A DNA stretch of 64,000 bases. Origin: Physcomitrium patens. Lineage: Eukaryota; Streptophyta; Bryopsida; Funariales; Funariaceae. The stretch covers positions 2,486,080-2,550,079 of the forward strand of contig NC_037262.1 in the NCBI RefSeq assembly GCF_000002425.4, given 5' to 3'. Position numbers and translations under genes: made by a program. Shown here one piece after another: positions 14,036-26,117 of the stretch. Numbering within the stretch: the stretch's first letter is position 1; each line of letters starts with the position of its first letter. The notes under the pieces were generated by a model that made no database searches, had not been told where the DNA came from, and saw nothing but the letters and a program-made list of their open reading frames with translations.

Positions 14036-15945
14036 TAAATAGTTATTAAAAAGAGTAATTTTTATTAGAAAATATAGTACTTTTAGTTCTAAACAACCTT
14101 TTTAATTTTTTTTCTTTATTTAAAAGATTGGTCTAATTTACCAATTACATTCTTTATATTCTTTACATTCTTTCACTAATAAGTAGATTTTATTCATTAT
14201 GATATAAAAAAACCAATAAATAGAAGTCCAAATTATTTATTGCCATTGTTGTAAATTATCAATTTTTGAAATACTTCTCTAATACATTTAACATTTTTAC
14301 AAAGATCGATACATTGGTATCTATTTAATATATCCTCATTATTTACCAATTCTTCTATGTCTTTGATATGAACTTAACATTGATACAAAATATCTTTTAT
14401 TTTTAATACATCTTATTTGGAATCTATCTTTTGTATCTTTAATATGATTATTTTATTACTTAAATATTTTTAAAGATTTTCTTGTCCAATATTCAATCAA
14501 ATATTTCTAAAATCTTCACATGTGTTTTTATTAATAGTTCCAAATTGGCAATATAGAATTATGCATAAGTATCCAAGTTTTCTCTTCTAATCAAATAAAT
14601 AATATTCCATATTAATATCATTTTTTATCTAAGCTTACATTTAATTTAATATAAACCTTGTAAAATATATTAAAATAAAATAAATAAATAATGATATGTA
14701 TAAGAATTACACATACATCCATACTTATAGCCATCATTTGACTATACAAGAGATTATTTAATTTTTTATTTCCTCAAAACATCAAAACACATGCAATACT
14801 TAGCAATTGATTTCACAATTATCTACAAACCTAATGTTTTGTCTAGAATGTGATTTCTTCTAAATATATACAAGTCATTTTTGTATATTCCTTATAAAAC
14901 TTAGGCTGACCAATTTTCTTATTTTATCCAAATTCTAAAGTGTACCACGACTAATTTGACCTGAACCAAGTTAAGTAACAACACCTCATCGACTTGTTCA
15001 CATCCAGGTAAACTCGTGCTCTGAACATAATTTCTCAACGAGTTTCTATGGAAGTCTATAATCAATTGTTAAGCATTCTCTTTTACTTCCCTAACAAAAG
15101 TCCAACATTACTCCACAATTTACAACTCCTAAGTACTCAAGAAGTATGATACCCTTGGCATATCCATTGCACATGTCTTCAATGTATTCGAGTCGCTCCA
15201 AATAAAGCCTTTGCAAAATCACATGATCTATCAAAGGTCAGGATTGAAGTGGGGACCTCTCAGTTGTAAAAAACCATCTTTATTATAGGCGGAAGTGAGA
15301 CAAATAAAGTCTTTCTAATTCATGTCCTTTTCTTAGAATGTAGAAACTTGAATAAAACGAAGGATTTTGTTCCTTGCTAGCTGCATTGAATCTTATAGGT
15401 ACTGGTTAACATGTGGTAGATAGAATCTTCTATTTAATGGTAACATTTGGTAGATAGAATCTTCTATTTAGATAAGCTTTGATAAATGATAATCAGCCAG
15501 AAAATAATTAATTCTCTTTAGTGTAAACAATTATTAAATAAAATAATTGATATGTTATAAAAATATTAATATATGTATTAATAGTATAAATTTACTGTTT
15601 TCAAATTTTAATTTTTAAGAAAACATTTTATTTGATAAGAAAATATTACAAAATCAAAAAAATTAAGCAATAAGAAACAAACAAATATTTTCTCACATGA
15701 CTTGTAAAAAAAGAGTTGTAACAACTTAAAGAATCTAAAAAATTATCTACAAAAGTTATAATACTTTAAAATTTACCTTTATGTATTTCAAATTCTTTAT
15801 GTAAAAAATGAAAAAAATGAAAATATGTTGATTTATATCAAAATATTTACGAATTGATTCATATTTACAAATAATTTTGTTAAACATTTGAATGGGATAA
15901 TAACTTTGTCTATAAGTTTGTTAAATTTATACACAAGTTTTATTA

Positions 15946-15985
<40 letters not shown>

Positions 15986-16821
15986 ATATATACTAATAAA
16001 GCATCTTATTGTGGATTATGCAACATTAAGTTGATGTATAAAGTGACATAAAAAATAAAGAATAAATAACTAAGTGAAGAGTCTATATTTGTTTTATATA
16101 AAATATAAGTGTTTTTCCAAATCACTATCTTAATGTAAAAAAATATTACAATTGTGGTTGATTTAAGCATATCTTTAATAACTCACCTAAAGTAGGATTT
16201 TTTAAAATAAGAAAATAAATATTCATTATGATTTTAATAAATTAATTTTATATTTATAAAAATATATATATATATATTTTTGTAAGTTCAATTTTGATTT
16301 AGATGAAATATTATATATTATTTTTAAAGAAGAGGTTTTTTAAAATTAAAAAATTATTTTGTCTAAAGAATGTTTATAAAAGATAATAGCATAATTAAAG
16401 CTAATAAAACAAGGCCCATTCTTTTGGCAAATTAAGTGAAGGACAAAGATAAGAAGATTGGATTTTAAAATGTCATTTACTTATGTAAGATAAATTATAA
16501 TTATTTTTTATTTAAAAAAAATCATGTGATGTGATTTATTAAAATAGATATAGTATAAATGCATCCATGAGAAAATTAATGACTATAGATAAAAGAGAAG
16601 AAAAATCATATTTTTTTATATTTATAATAAGATAAATAGTATAGAAGTGACTCAATTTGCATCCAAACAAGTTAAAATTTTCTTTGAAATTTTTTCATTT
16701 ATTATTCTGTTATAAAATATTAGCTATAAAAATTTTGCTAAATAACATAGCCTTTAGTAAATTTTATAATATATTGATTTTAAGTTTATATGCAAAATTT
16801 GCATAAAAAATTAAAATTAAA

Positions 16822-16853
<32 letters not shown>

Positions 16854-17430
16854 CATTTGTAAGTAATAGAGAAACTTGTATCATCAAGTTTTTTGAGATT
16901 GTAAATTTAATTTTGTAGGTCAATAAAAACTAATATTTTATAATAATAAAAACTATCTTAATATCTGCAATTTGATGCTCTATAACCTTTACACACAATG
17001 CTTTCAGTGTATTTTGGATTTGTACACTATACCATAGAAAAATAATTAATAAGTAATAGAATTAAGAATATTCAAAATCATAATTTTTTGTGGGCTTTAA
17101 ATATTACAAATTTTTATTTTGGTTTAAATTTAATTGACTTATTGCATTTCTATGTGTTTTTAATTTTAAAGAAGAATAATAAAAAAATATTTATTTTCTA
17201 AAAACTTATGCTTTAATTCTTATCAAAATAAGATATATCTATTAAAGAATAAGAGATTTTTTTATTAAAAGAAGTCTACATTAATTGGCCATAGTATAGT
17301 AATTTAAAATAACTTGAAATAAAAATTAAATCCAAATTTAAGAAGTAGAAGGTCAATGGTTGAGAGTCTTGTTATGAAATCTCAATAGTAATTGATAAAA
17401 TTTTGTCTATGGTTTTTTATCTTTTTTTAA

Positions 17431-17469
<39 letters not shown>

Positions 17470-17625
17470 AGAATACTTTATACAATTATAAATTCAGATT
17501 GATTTAATATTATTTAAATCAATTTTAAAATAATATAATATGATATAGTTTAAATTTCTTCTTAAAAATCATCTTCTACTGATACATTGAATATGAAGAA
17601 AAATTAATTCTTCTACACTACAATC
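14036..17625. other. AT-rich intergenic DNA with microsatellites
   Basis: No gene is supported. Simple repeats: an ATT trinucleotide tract at about 15941-15985, an AT tract at about 16824-16853 and another at about 17438-17462. Between about 14900 and 15470 the base composition is less extreme, and a minus-strand frame is open for about 48 codons near 15060-15260 without a match I recognise. Confidence 0.5.
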
Positions 17626-18800
17626 ATATTATTTTATTTTTATTTTTATTTTTATTTTTTAAAAGAAATAAATAAAATCTTCATTTCTTTTTGTAAACAT
17701 AAAATACATTCAACCCAGTTACAAGTGACTCAAGTAAAATTAACTGATTTATTAAACACAGCTTAAAAGATAAAACAAAAAATGATCCAACTGATTTGAA
17801 ATTGCCAAAGGCAATTGCTGAGTCATAGACCCGAGTTGAAGATCAATGTCAAGGCATTTATGTGCTGTAATAGTGGTTGAAAAGCAAATCCTCATAATAT
17901 AGCTGGAAAGTATCCACTAGAGAGTTCCTTCCATTAATGTGGAAAAAATGTCTTGATGACTTTACTATAGATGGAGCAAGGAAAAGAGATGATGCAATTA
18001 ATTTGACCTCTCCATGTGTTGACCACAATAGCTTGGTGCCACAATAATCAAAGCAACTTGGCCTCTTCGCTTGCTTGACTTTTTATCTAGATTGTCTACT
18101 GAGAAACAAGCTAAAAAGAATCAATTGTCCTTTTAGGCATCTCTAATATACCATAATCTTACATTGTGGGGTTGTGATGCTCAAAGTTTTGAAAATGTAG
18201 CTCCAAAAAGGTTCATTTGCTACTTGTTTTATTATACATGGAGTCACTTGTTGCACATCTTTTACTAGGGCTCTCTATAAAGAGGCAATGCATGAGCATA
18301 TCTTGAATCCTTGCTTAGCTTTGAATTGAGTGGTTTGCCTAATCTATGGTTTCATATACAAGAAGGATGTTATCTAGAATAAAATACATTAGTAGAAAAA
18401 TTGACTAATCAAATGAAATGATTTCCATGAGCATTGGCTAAAAGTAGATTTGTAATATCTTAGCAAAGAGTTTATTGGCAACATTAAAGAGGGTACTGGA
18501 CGGCCAAAATGTTAGTTGTTTTGTTGTGCCACTCTTGAATAGTAAGGAGATAAGACCTTGTGTGATGCCCAATGAGATTGACTACTCACTTTTGTTATCA
18601 TAGCAGGATAATTGTGTTTAATAACATCTCAAAAGGTTTTAAAGAATTCCGATATTATCCCATCCGGCCTTGGTGCTTTCCCTGGAGCCATGTTTTTCAC
18701 AACTTTGTTCAGCTCTCGCACAAAATTGGGGTCCGGAGCTCGGCCTTCATTCTGGTTGTGAGACAATCACTCACACTATCTAGGCTCGTGTTTGTTGTTG
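17626..18800 (-). mobile_element. LINE (non-LTR retrotransposon) relic, reverse transcriptase piece
   Basis: On the minus strand the DNA encodes L1-type ORF2 reverse transcriptase remnants: MAPGKAPRPDGIISEFF (about 18645-18695, the R-x-PGPDG block), then ITQGLISLLFKSGTT and LFNVANKLFAKILQ (about 18445-18565), then ILDNILLVYET (about 18345-18375). Stops and frame changes break it. The 3' extent is uncertain: a TTTTA-repeat on the plus strand (about 17630-17656), which is TAAAA on the LINE strand, may be the repeat tail of the element, but 17660-18180 shows no clear ORF2 match. It forms a pair with the plus-strand LINE piece at 18,900-19,290. Confidence 0.7.
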
Positions 18801-18899
18801 TTGCGGCTACGTCTCACTTTGGGAGACACTTTTGCAGACCACTTACCGGTCTGCTGTTCGATCCAGTTAGCTGCGATGTTTGACGCACTTCATCATTTT

Positions 18900-19290
18900 A
18901 AATGAGTGCTATATATTTAACAAATGAGGCTGTCCAATGCCAAATCAAAACCCTATGGTCTTCTCACCCTCGTCTTAGTTTTATACGAAAGCTTCGCATG
19001 GCCGTCAAATTCTACCGCGGATACTGTGTGCAGAAAGCCCAGCAGTATTGGCGAGAAGAATTGCAATGGCGCCAATGCTTGTCACAGACTATGGCCGAGC
19101 TATGACCCGTTGAATACAGTACTATTAGGGAAGCTGGGTGTTGTGGTAGACAAATTACAAATTATAGAACAAGGGAACGCCGAAGGCCAAAAGGTATGCA
19201 GTTGGAATATGTGGAAAAGAGTGGACAATGCGAGCAGTACGTTAGGGTACTGTTGGAGGTGCGTCATTGGACTGTCTGCCGAGCTGACTT
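18900..19290 (+). mobile_element. LINE relic, inverted 5' piece (region between endonuclease and RT)
   Basis: The plus strand reads AVKFYRGYCVQKAQQY and REELQWRQCLSQTMAEL (about 18995-19105), the basic, helical segment that lies between endonuclease and reverse transcriptase in L1-type ORF2. A second frame continues with LGKLGVVVDKLQII and NMWKRVDNASS (about 19125-19240), the latter matching the W-x-R-x-G-D-x-x-S block just before RT. Frames change, so it is broken. This piece belongs upstream of the reverse transcriptase piece at 17.6-18.8 kb but lies in opposite orientation, with its 5' end facing the junction near 18,800-18,900. This is the arrangement expected from a 5' inversion during insertion. 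Confidence 0.65.
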
Positions 19291-20066
19291 TTTGCTTGTG
19301 CATTTGTTGGGGGGGGGGGAGATGTGTAGCCACTCGCTGGGGGGGGTTTGGGGCCTCCACCCGGTCATAAATCATGTCATTCTACACTTCAATACCAATA
19401 CTAATTAAATTTATGAAAACATTAGAACTCAACATTGATATTTATTAAAGCATTCATTCACTCTTCATTCACTTCTTGTGGCCCCTTTCTTTCAACAAAC
19501 GTAAAAGCCAAATCAGAAATAATCACTAGATCGACTTAAACTGATGTCGCATCGGCCCATTAGCTTAGACTGAAAACAATGTCGAAAGCACTGATGCGGA
19601 TTCCATCGCATCATCGCCGGACAACGTCAATGCTGCGTGGGATGTCTAAATTTAGCTTCTGAGCTGGAAGCATCTTCACTCACAAGTTGGAATCGGCATC
19701 TACGACGTGATCGTTCTGTTGCTCCGCTGAATTCACACACTCTGCGGCGAATGCGCAGTTGAGCCTGTGATGTGAGAAGTTCATTTCGTTCTCTTGTCGA
19801 TGGGGAAAACGTGGGAGGTGATCTCTACTGCCGACGGGACCCAAATCTAGACTCGAAATCGTTGAATCCGTTTGGTTTAGGGTGGGCGGGGGCAGTTTTA
19901 AGCTCCCAAATCTGAAGGAGCGGGTTTCAACAACCATCTCCAATGCAGAATCACTGCAGATGCTAACCCCACTGGCTGTGTAACCGACGAGGAATAGTGA
20001 TGTCTGTGTTGTGGGGTCTTTGAATAAGCAAGTTGTACAGTTTCATTTACGTCACGGAAGAACGAG
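19291..20066 (+). promoter_or_regulatory. Upstream region of the VWA/Cache gene
   Basis: A CpG-containing, roughly balanced-composition stretch between the LINE relic and the ATG at 20067. It should hold the promoter and 5' leader. Two G-runs stand near its left end (11 G at about 19309-19319 and 8 G at about 19339-19346). I see no convincing TATA box, and no gene of its own can be supported. Confidence 0.35.
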
Positions 20067-23000
20067 ATGATGAAGGCGAAGGATCAGATTCGTGTTCCGT
20101 GCTGCCTGCTTCTGTCCTGGTCTGTACTTTGTGTTGTGTTCCTTAGCGTGGATGCACAGGACGAGGGGGAGAAGTTCGTTAAGCGTTGTGAGGAGAACGT
20201 CAAAAATGTTGCTCTGAGTGCGTCGATGAACGACGGTAATTGCGGTAAATATCAATTTATCCCATCCTTTGCGTTGAAATAATTATCAATTTCATATTCC
20301 GACGAAATTTGAAGTGAATCGTAAATTTGTTCTCTCATCTCACGATGGATTGACCTGATGCATGAAGGGGGAGTCGGAACTAACTTTTTCATGTCGTGTG
20401 TGTCGGTATCCATTGGGTGGTTTTACTCAGCAACTGTGAGTACTATCAATGGTTATGTTGGACACTGTCTAGGTTTTCCAAAACTGTCAAACACTGCAGC
20501 GAGAATACTTCGATTAAAATAGGAACAGAACGGGACGCCAGCCCCTGTTTTTTAGGATGTGGCTGATTTACTTGAAAGTCGATTTCGTTACAGAAAATTC
20601 AGTTAGTTTTTCTCCCCGCCACGGTTCTCTATTGTTTGTCAAGCTGGATACAAAAAAGGCTCTAATTTTAATTCTTACTTTCTGCTGCGGCTGCAGATCT
20701 TTTAAATAATTGCAAGAGTGAGTGTTCACGAGTCGTATGCAGCCCTCTGAATGCGGATTTGCAATCATCTCTGTGCGTTCGAGTGGAAGTCAATGATATC
20801 TGTCCACCCACAGAGACCAACCAATCATGCAATCTTTATATGAAGGTCAATTACCAACGGAGTTATGTCTTGTAAGGATCAAGTTGCTTCAGTCTGATCA
20901 GTAGCCATTTCCAGTAGACATTGACAGGAGGTGATAATTACACTGTTCTTTTGAAATCTTGTTGATTGAAATACTTTTTACATGTTCAGTCTCTTGTGCA
21001 AGTGTTTAAAAGTCTGGCACAGTATTCATATTGAAAACGGTGTGCAGGCTTGCTCCACCTGCTTCAAGTCAACAGTTGTTGCCTGGGATGACTCGAGATA
21101 TTTGCCTCCAAAGAAACCTCGATGGTTTATTCAAGAGTATTTCTCCGAACACGTCATACACATCCACTTTTTTCGGATCTATGAGCGGAGTCTTCAGATC
21201 TTTTCCAGGAAGGGTCTGTTCTCTTTCAGCCTTCTGTTGAATGCCTATGCATATTTAATGGTTTTCCTACATTCAATTGAGCCTAGAATGTCGACACACC
21301 ATTATCTGTGGTTGAGTAACCGGGGCTCACTCAGGCCTGGGATGTTTGCAGCATTTTCTAAGCCGAAGTCAAATTAGAATCAAAGTAATCATGTCCGCTA
21401 TGTCACAAAATTCATGTACAGACTGGATGTAGACTGTGATCGTCGAATTATTTCTGATGCTCTATCTTCTCATGCCCTTGTTAGACTTTTCCATCGTAGG
21501 CGGGAACCAGGTGATAATTGAACAAGCTGTAACGCTCTAGCGAGACGTTTGGATATAATGAGGATTTAATTGACGGTCTGGGAGTGTTGCAACTGCAGGA
21601 AGAACCGCCCGATAAGTGCATCACTTTCGAAACTCGTCGACGGCCCTGGTGCGTTTAAGCGTTCCTAAATCTACTTCCTAATTGTATGGTTGTTGATGAT
21701 CCTACAGTTTGCGATTGAACCATGCCATGAAATTAGCCGCAAATCGGGAGGGAGGTGTGGCATGTATGCTTTCTTACTTGTCTCTAAATGTACGTCTGAT
21801 TTCCAATGCAGGTTTAAGGGCGGCATTTCTGTTCAAAAGCATCTCAAGCTCATAGTGGATACTGGAAACAGTATGGGTAATGCAGTGCCTCCAGACTATC
21901 CTTTAGCCAGTGGCAAAACCTTTCTGGAAGTGACGTCAAAAATTATTCTAAAACTTTTCAAGACGGTGTCACCAGATGATTTGATCAGTGTTGGTTCATT
22001 CAACAGTAGTGGGTACTACCAACTCGGTTCCCAGGTAATACCACAACCAGGCGCCGAGGCCTTTCAGAAAGAAATGTGCTGTGAACACGTGTATGGCCGC
22101 ACAATTTTTCTTCTGTATGTTCAAGCTTCAAAATCCACATGACTTTCATGCTACGTATACTCACTACACCTGGCTTGTCCAGCGCAGATGATCCAAAATT
22201 GGTGGAATTGGTTGTGTCTAGGTCCAAATTTCAAACGCTTATGATGAAAGTGAAGAATCGAACGAATTGGCGGGGCTGGAGAACATTGTGAAAACGAATC
22301 TCATACGATCTTTGCCCGGCTCCCCCTCGAACCTCACTGCTGCAATCTTGAGCGCAGTGCAAGCATTTAATGACACGCCTAGGGACACTTTGAAGGTAAG
22401 TGTCCCGGGGTGGTTCTGATATTGGCGTTACAATATGATTTCTGGACCTGATTATTTGAGGCATGAGACGAGAGTTGTGGTTTGCAAGCTTTTCTCTCGC
22501 TGGTCAGCTGCACTTGACTACAAAGTTAACATATAATGCAGGTAATTATAATCTTTACAGATGGGCAGTTTGCAGCCCTGGATGCAACCATTTTCCCTTC
22601 AGCTCAACTGCTGGCGCTGCGTATCAAGATCTTCATCTTCAAGTTGCCCCGGAACTCCGATCTAGATACTTTTTTGCGGAACACAACGCTTCCCGACGTC
22701 CTCTGCAGTGTGCATGGCACCTTTGAAGTGCTGGAACCATATTCCACCAGTAACCCACTGTTGGCCATTCGAAGCTTCTACACATTCTTAGCAACCACAC
22801 ATCTTGCTGTTGCCAAGAACCAATCGACTTGGAGCAGTATATATCCAAGCTTTTCTCAACGTTCCAACGGCACCACTGTTACATATCCAGGTTGGTGATT
22901 GCGATGACTAAATTCCAGCTAATCAAGGTAGTCCTGTAGATGGATTAATTTGATCTCATCGAGTCCTTTGTCTTCGAAGGCTCATGTTTAAATGACCTGT

Positions 23001-23692
23001 CTATTTGATCTTGATCATGGTACTGTTGGAGACAAATTGCCAAGACTTTATTCGTCTGTCTTGGAGCACTAACACACGAACTTTTATGGCTTCTGAACAG
23101 CATTTGGAAGTGATGGGCGGCTGATCGGAGTGGCAGGCATTGATGTCTTCCCCGACCAACTCGAGGGCAGCTTAAGAGATCTTGTGTACAAAGCTCTCGG
23201 AAGCCGGAGCGCCAAAGGGAATTTGCCTGCGCCATTCGAAAGCGTCAACTTAGTGTGCGATTATCAGGTGAACACCTCGGCACCTCGTCTACCACTCGTA
23301 ACGCACACTGTTTTGGGCTGAAATGTCGGCACATAGTTCAGCGTGGAATACAATTTCCTAGATTGTGACACACGGGGCCATTGCAGACAGCGATGAGGAG
23401 TGAGCAGCAGCCGTGCAACAATGCAACCAGTGTTGCAAATGGTGGGATTTGTCAAGTAGAAGACACGGGGACGCCTTTGAAACAAAGAGTATGTTGCAGT
23501 GGTTGCGGAGGAACAACCGATGGGGTCAACAATGGAAAACATTGGGTGGTTGTGCTTGCTTCAGTCCTGGGAGTAGTGGGTGCTGTTGCAATTGGATTGG
23601 CTTTATGTTGTTGCTGTGTTAGCTGCAAGACGGGTGATGAACAAAACACCGACATACCTAAAAATCCCTTTGATCAAAACTCCAGCTGGTAG
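20067..23692 (+). CDS. Membrane protein with VWA_N, VWA and Cache domains (calcium-channel alpha2-delta-like)
   Basis: Nine exons join in frame (20067-20244, 20697-20871, 21048-21213, 21599-21648, 21812-22034, 22222-22395, 22542-22890, 23101-23267, 23387-23692), all with GT-AG introns, giving 595 residues. The start is the first ATG before a hydrophobic signal peptide (about 1-30). SMSGVFRSFPGR (162-173) and TRRRPW (185-190) match the stretch before the VWA domain in animal alpha2-delta subunits, with the expected spacing. The VWA domain follows: its MIDAS motif is DTGNS (206-210), with glycine where DxSxS has the first serine, and FTDG (327-330) gives the later acidic site. GRLIGVAGIDV (444-454) is the Cache core. 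A cysteine-rich stalk, one membrane helix (about 547-569) and a short tail with CCCC (568-571) follow. Animal homologues are extracellular accessory subunits of voltage-gated calcium channels; here only an outward-facing sensor or adhesion-like ectodomain can be inferred, and the ligand is unknown. Confidence 0.85.
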
Positions 23693-26117
23693 AAAATCAT
23701 GAAACCCTTCGATCACCTCGCTGTTAATGTCAAGTTGGATCTCTTCCTGATCGTTGTCATTTTCAACTTTGAGTTTCCCGAAAATGAACGAGAACCTATT
23801 TGGGGTTCAACTTCTTAAAAACTTGGATTCTGCTGCGCATTGAAACTTGAAGTTGCATGCCAAGCAAGAGATTTGGGTAGGAAATGAAATGTGGTGTCAG
23901 GAGAAGACAAACCCCAGACGGTGTTCGTTTACACTCGATGAAGCTTCGTGAAATCTTCTGTAAGATGGAGTGGTCTCTCATTTTGTATCATGAACATTCA
24001 CGAGTAAGCTTGAGATGTTTAACTTTTTTCACGGGAATTGAAGTAATTTTAGTCACTGACTTCAAGTCGAAGGGTAAGTAGTTCGGAGACATTAATTTTG
24101 ATAGTTGATACAACCCAATCATCTTGTGTGGATGCTCACGAGCGAGCCCCAGAAGATTCAATATCTTGTCGGGAGGGTTTTAGGGCACACAGATTCCGCT
24201 GGTTCATCATCTTTGGGAAATGGGTTTTGTTTGCTTCTTGTTAACAAAATGCCAAGTGGAACAGGATCACAATTGTGCGTCAAAAACCTTTCGACTTTGC
24301 ACACGAACCTTGAATCAAATGAGCTTCAAGCCTTGATGAATTTGATAGAGAAATGTTGCAAATTTTAACCAGCACTAGTTCAAGTCTGGGCCCCTTCAAT
24401 TTCTTGAGAAGGTGATGTTTTCATCGACTCACTCAATGCACACGTCGTTGGATTTCTCTACACTAAGAGGAAGAGGTATGTTCGCAGCCGTAATGGCCAT
24501 CTTCTAGCCAACAACATAATCAACACACGCATGAAGACATTGGCCAGCATTTGGGTATTTCAGAGGGGTATTAAATACGTGGGTCTCGAAGTCTGCATGC
24601 GTTTTCATGAACCATAAGCCCGATAAATTTTCATTCCACGCCATATCCCGTACGCCAAAATTCTTTCGTTAAAACCATTTCTAAACTGCTTGTTGAAACC
24701 AAATCAATAAAATAAATTCCACAAGTAGTTACACACCTTGTTGAAGACATATCTGCAACCGCATGTTCCGCGCCAAGGAACATCGAGATTGCAGTTTAGT
24801 CACAACTAAGTCAACTTGTTGAAGAGTAGACAAGAATAGAGGAGAACAGGGAATTTGTAACCAGGCTCTATACAACTCAAGCCTGATCGGTTGGATCGAT
24901 GGCTTGTACTTCACACACGTGTGCCTTCTCAGGTAGGAAACTCCTGCAATTTCATGACGTCTCTTGGTTCATCAGAGGTCTAGGGAAACATCTGCTCAAG
25001 AAAACCCTGAATTAAAAATCATAATTTTGTACATCGGAGTAGACCTCCCAAAACTCACCACCGAAGATCGTCACAGACATCCCAAAAAACAGGAGTTAAA
25101 TTTGGGTTGCGAATCGTCCAATATGACGAACTACAGAAGGAAATGATTGACACTGAATGTGTACCATGACTTCATCTCTTGCGATCCAATTGACTGATGG
25201 TGTAGAATTTAGTCTCTGAGGTACGGAACTGAATAATTGCAGAATATTGGCAGAAAACTTCTATCGCGTGGATGAATGCTATATTCAACGAGGCAAGGCC
25301 AGCGTGAAACACCATTCAGCTCTACCCCGCGGCTGGCTTTCTAGTGCATCTATTCGCCATTTGCTTGAGAAGTTATGATCCCTTCTGCTCAAATTTGAAA
25401 TTTGGGTTGCTTTCCAACTGTGGGGGACTATCAAAGCTGTTTTACCTCCTGCGATTTCGAGCTGTAAGTGTAGGGATCCTCATGTGAAGTGTGTCAAAGA
25501 GTAGAATTAATGTTCCTTTTTCTGTGTTCGACATTGAGGCGTTTTAAAAAAAAATTGGTCTTGTGTGAGCTCTGTTGCGACTGATTTTGCGTACAAGGTT
25601 TATGCCTTGGGATGCAGTGATGATGGATTCCTCATGTGGTAATAAAATGTTGACAAATTATTACTGTTTTGAATGTTGTTCAGGGTTTTGCTCTGCGGCT
25701 ATTCAATTTTGGCACTCTTGATGAGGTGTTGCTAGCGTTGGCACACAGCGAGGCTGAGTGAGAATCCATAGCTAAATCTTTATTCGTTGTTTCGTGATTT
25801 AGGGTTTGAAAGCTCCACATCGCCAAGTTGCATTCCTTACAACTACTATAGCAATTGAATGGAATCAGATAACTTCGTCACACATGCTTGATTAGTTCAG
25901 GACCATTACGCTCCGTTCAGACAAATTCAATTAACTAGACGCAACAGGAAACATCACTGTGGTGCAAGAAGAGCTGGTTTAAGTTCAGCATATTATCAAG
26001 ATTTCTGATGTCAATCATCGCTATGTATGAGTAATGATCGTTGAGCAACGGATTGGTTGTAAAGTACTTTGCAATTCGGGCGATTAGGTTGAGGGCTGAT
26101 TTTGGGGACGGGTTTTC
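23693..26117. other. Intergenic region between the VWA/Cache gene and lpxB
   Basis: It holds the 3' untranslated region of the upstream gene and the promoter and leader of lpxB. Short open frames occur on both strands, but none shows a recognisable motif, so I annotate no gene here. Composition and CpG content are like those of the flanking genes. Confidence 0.5.

Noticed and set aside
18572-18883. Plus-strand frame of 103 codons
   Set aside because: It is antisense to the LINE reverse transcriptase relic, whose motifs are clear on the minus strand.
19309-19353. Possible G-quadruplex (G-runs of 11, 8 and 4)
   Set aside because: One loop is about 19 nt, and a regular four-run motif with short loops is not present; kept only as a composition note.
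19100-19375. Minus-strand frame of 91 codons
   Set aside because: It overlaps the plus-strand LINE piece and the G-runs, and its composition is low complexity without a motif.
21402-21513. Possible extra exon between exons 3 and 4 of the VWA/Cache gene
   Set aside because: Direct joining of 21213 to 21599 restores the spacing between GVFRSFPG and RRRPW found in alpha2-delta proteins, and the alternative reading is a hydrophobic stretch with no counterpart.
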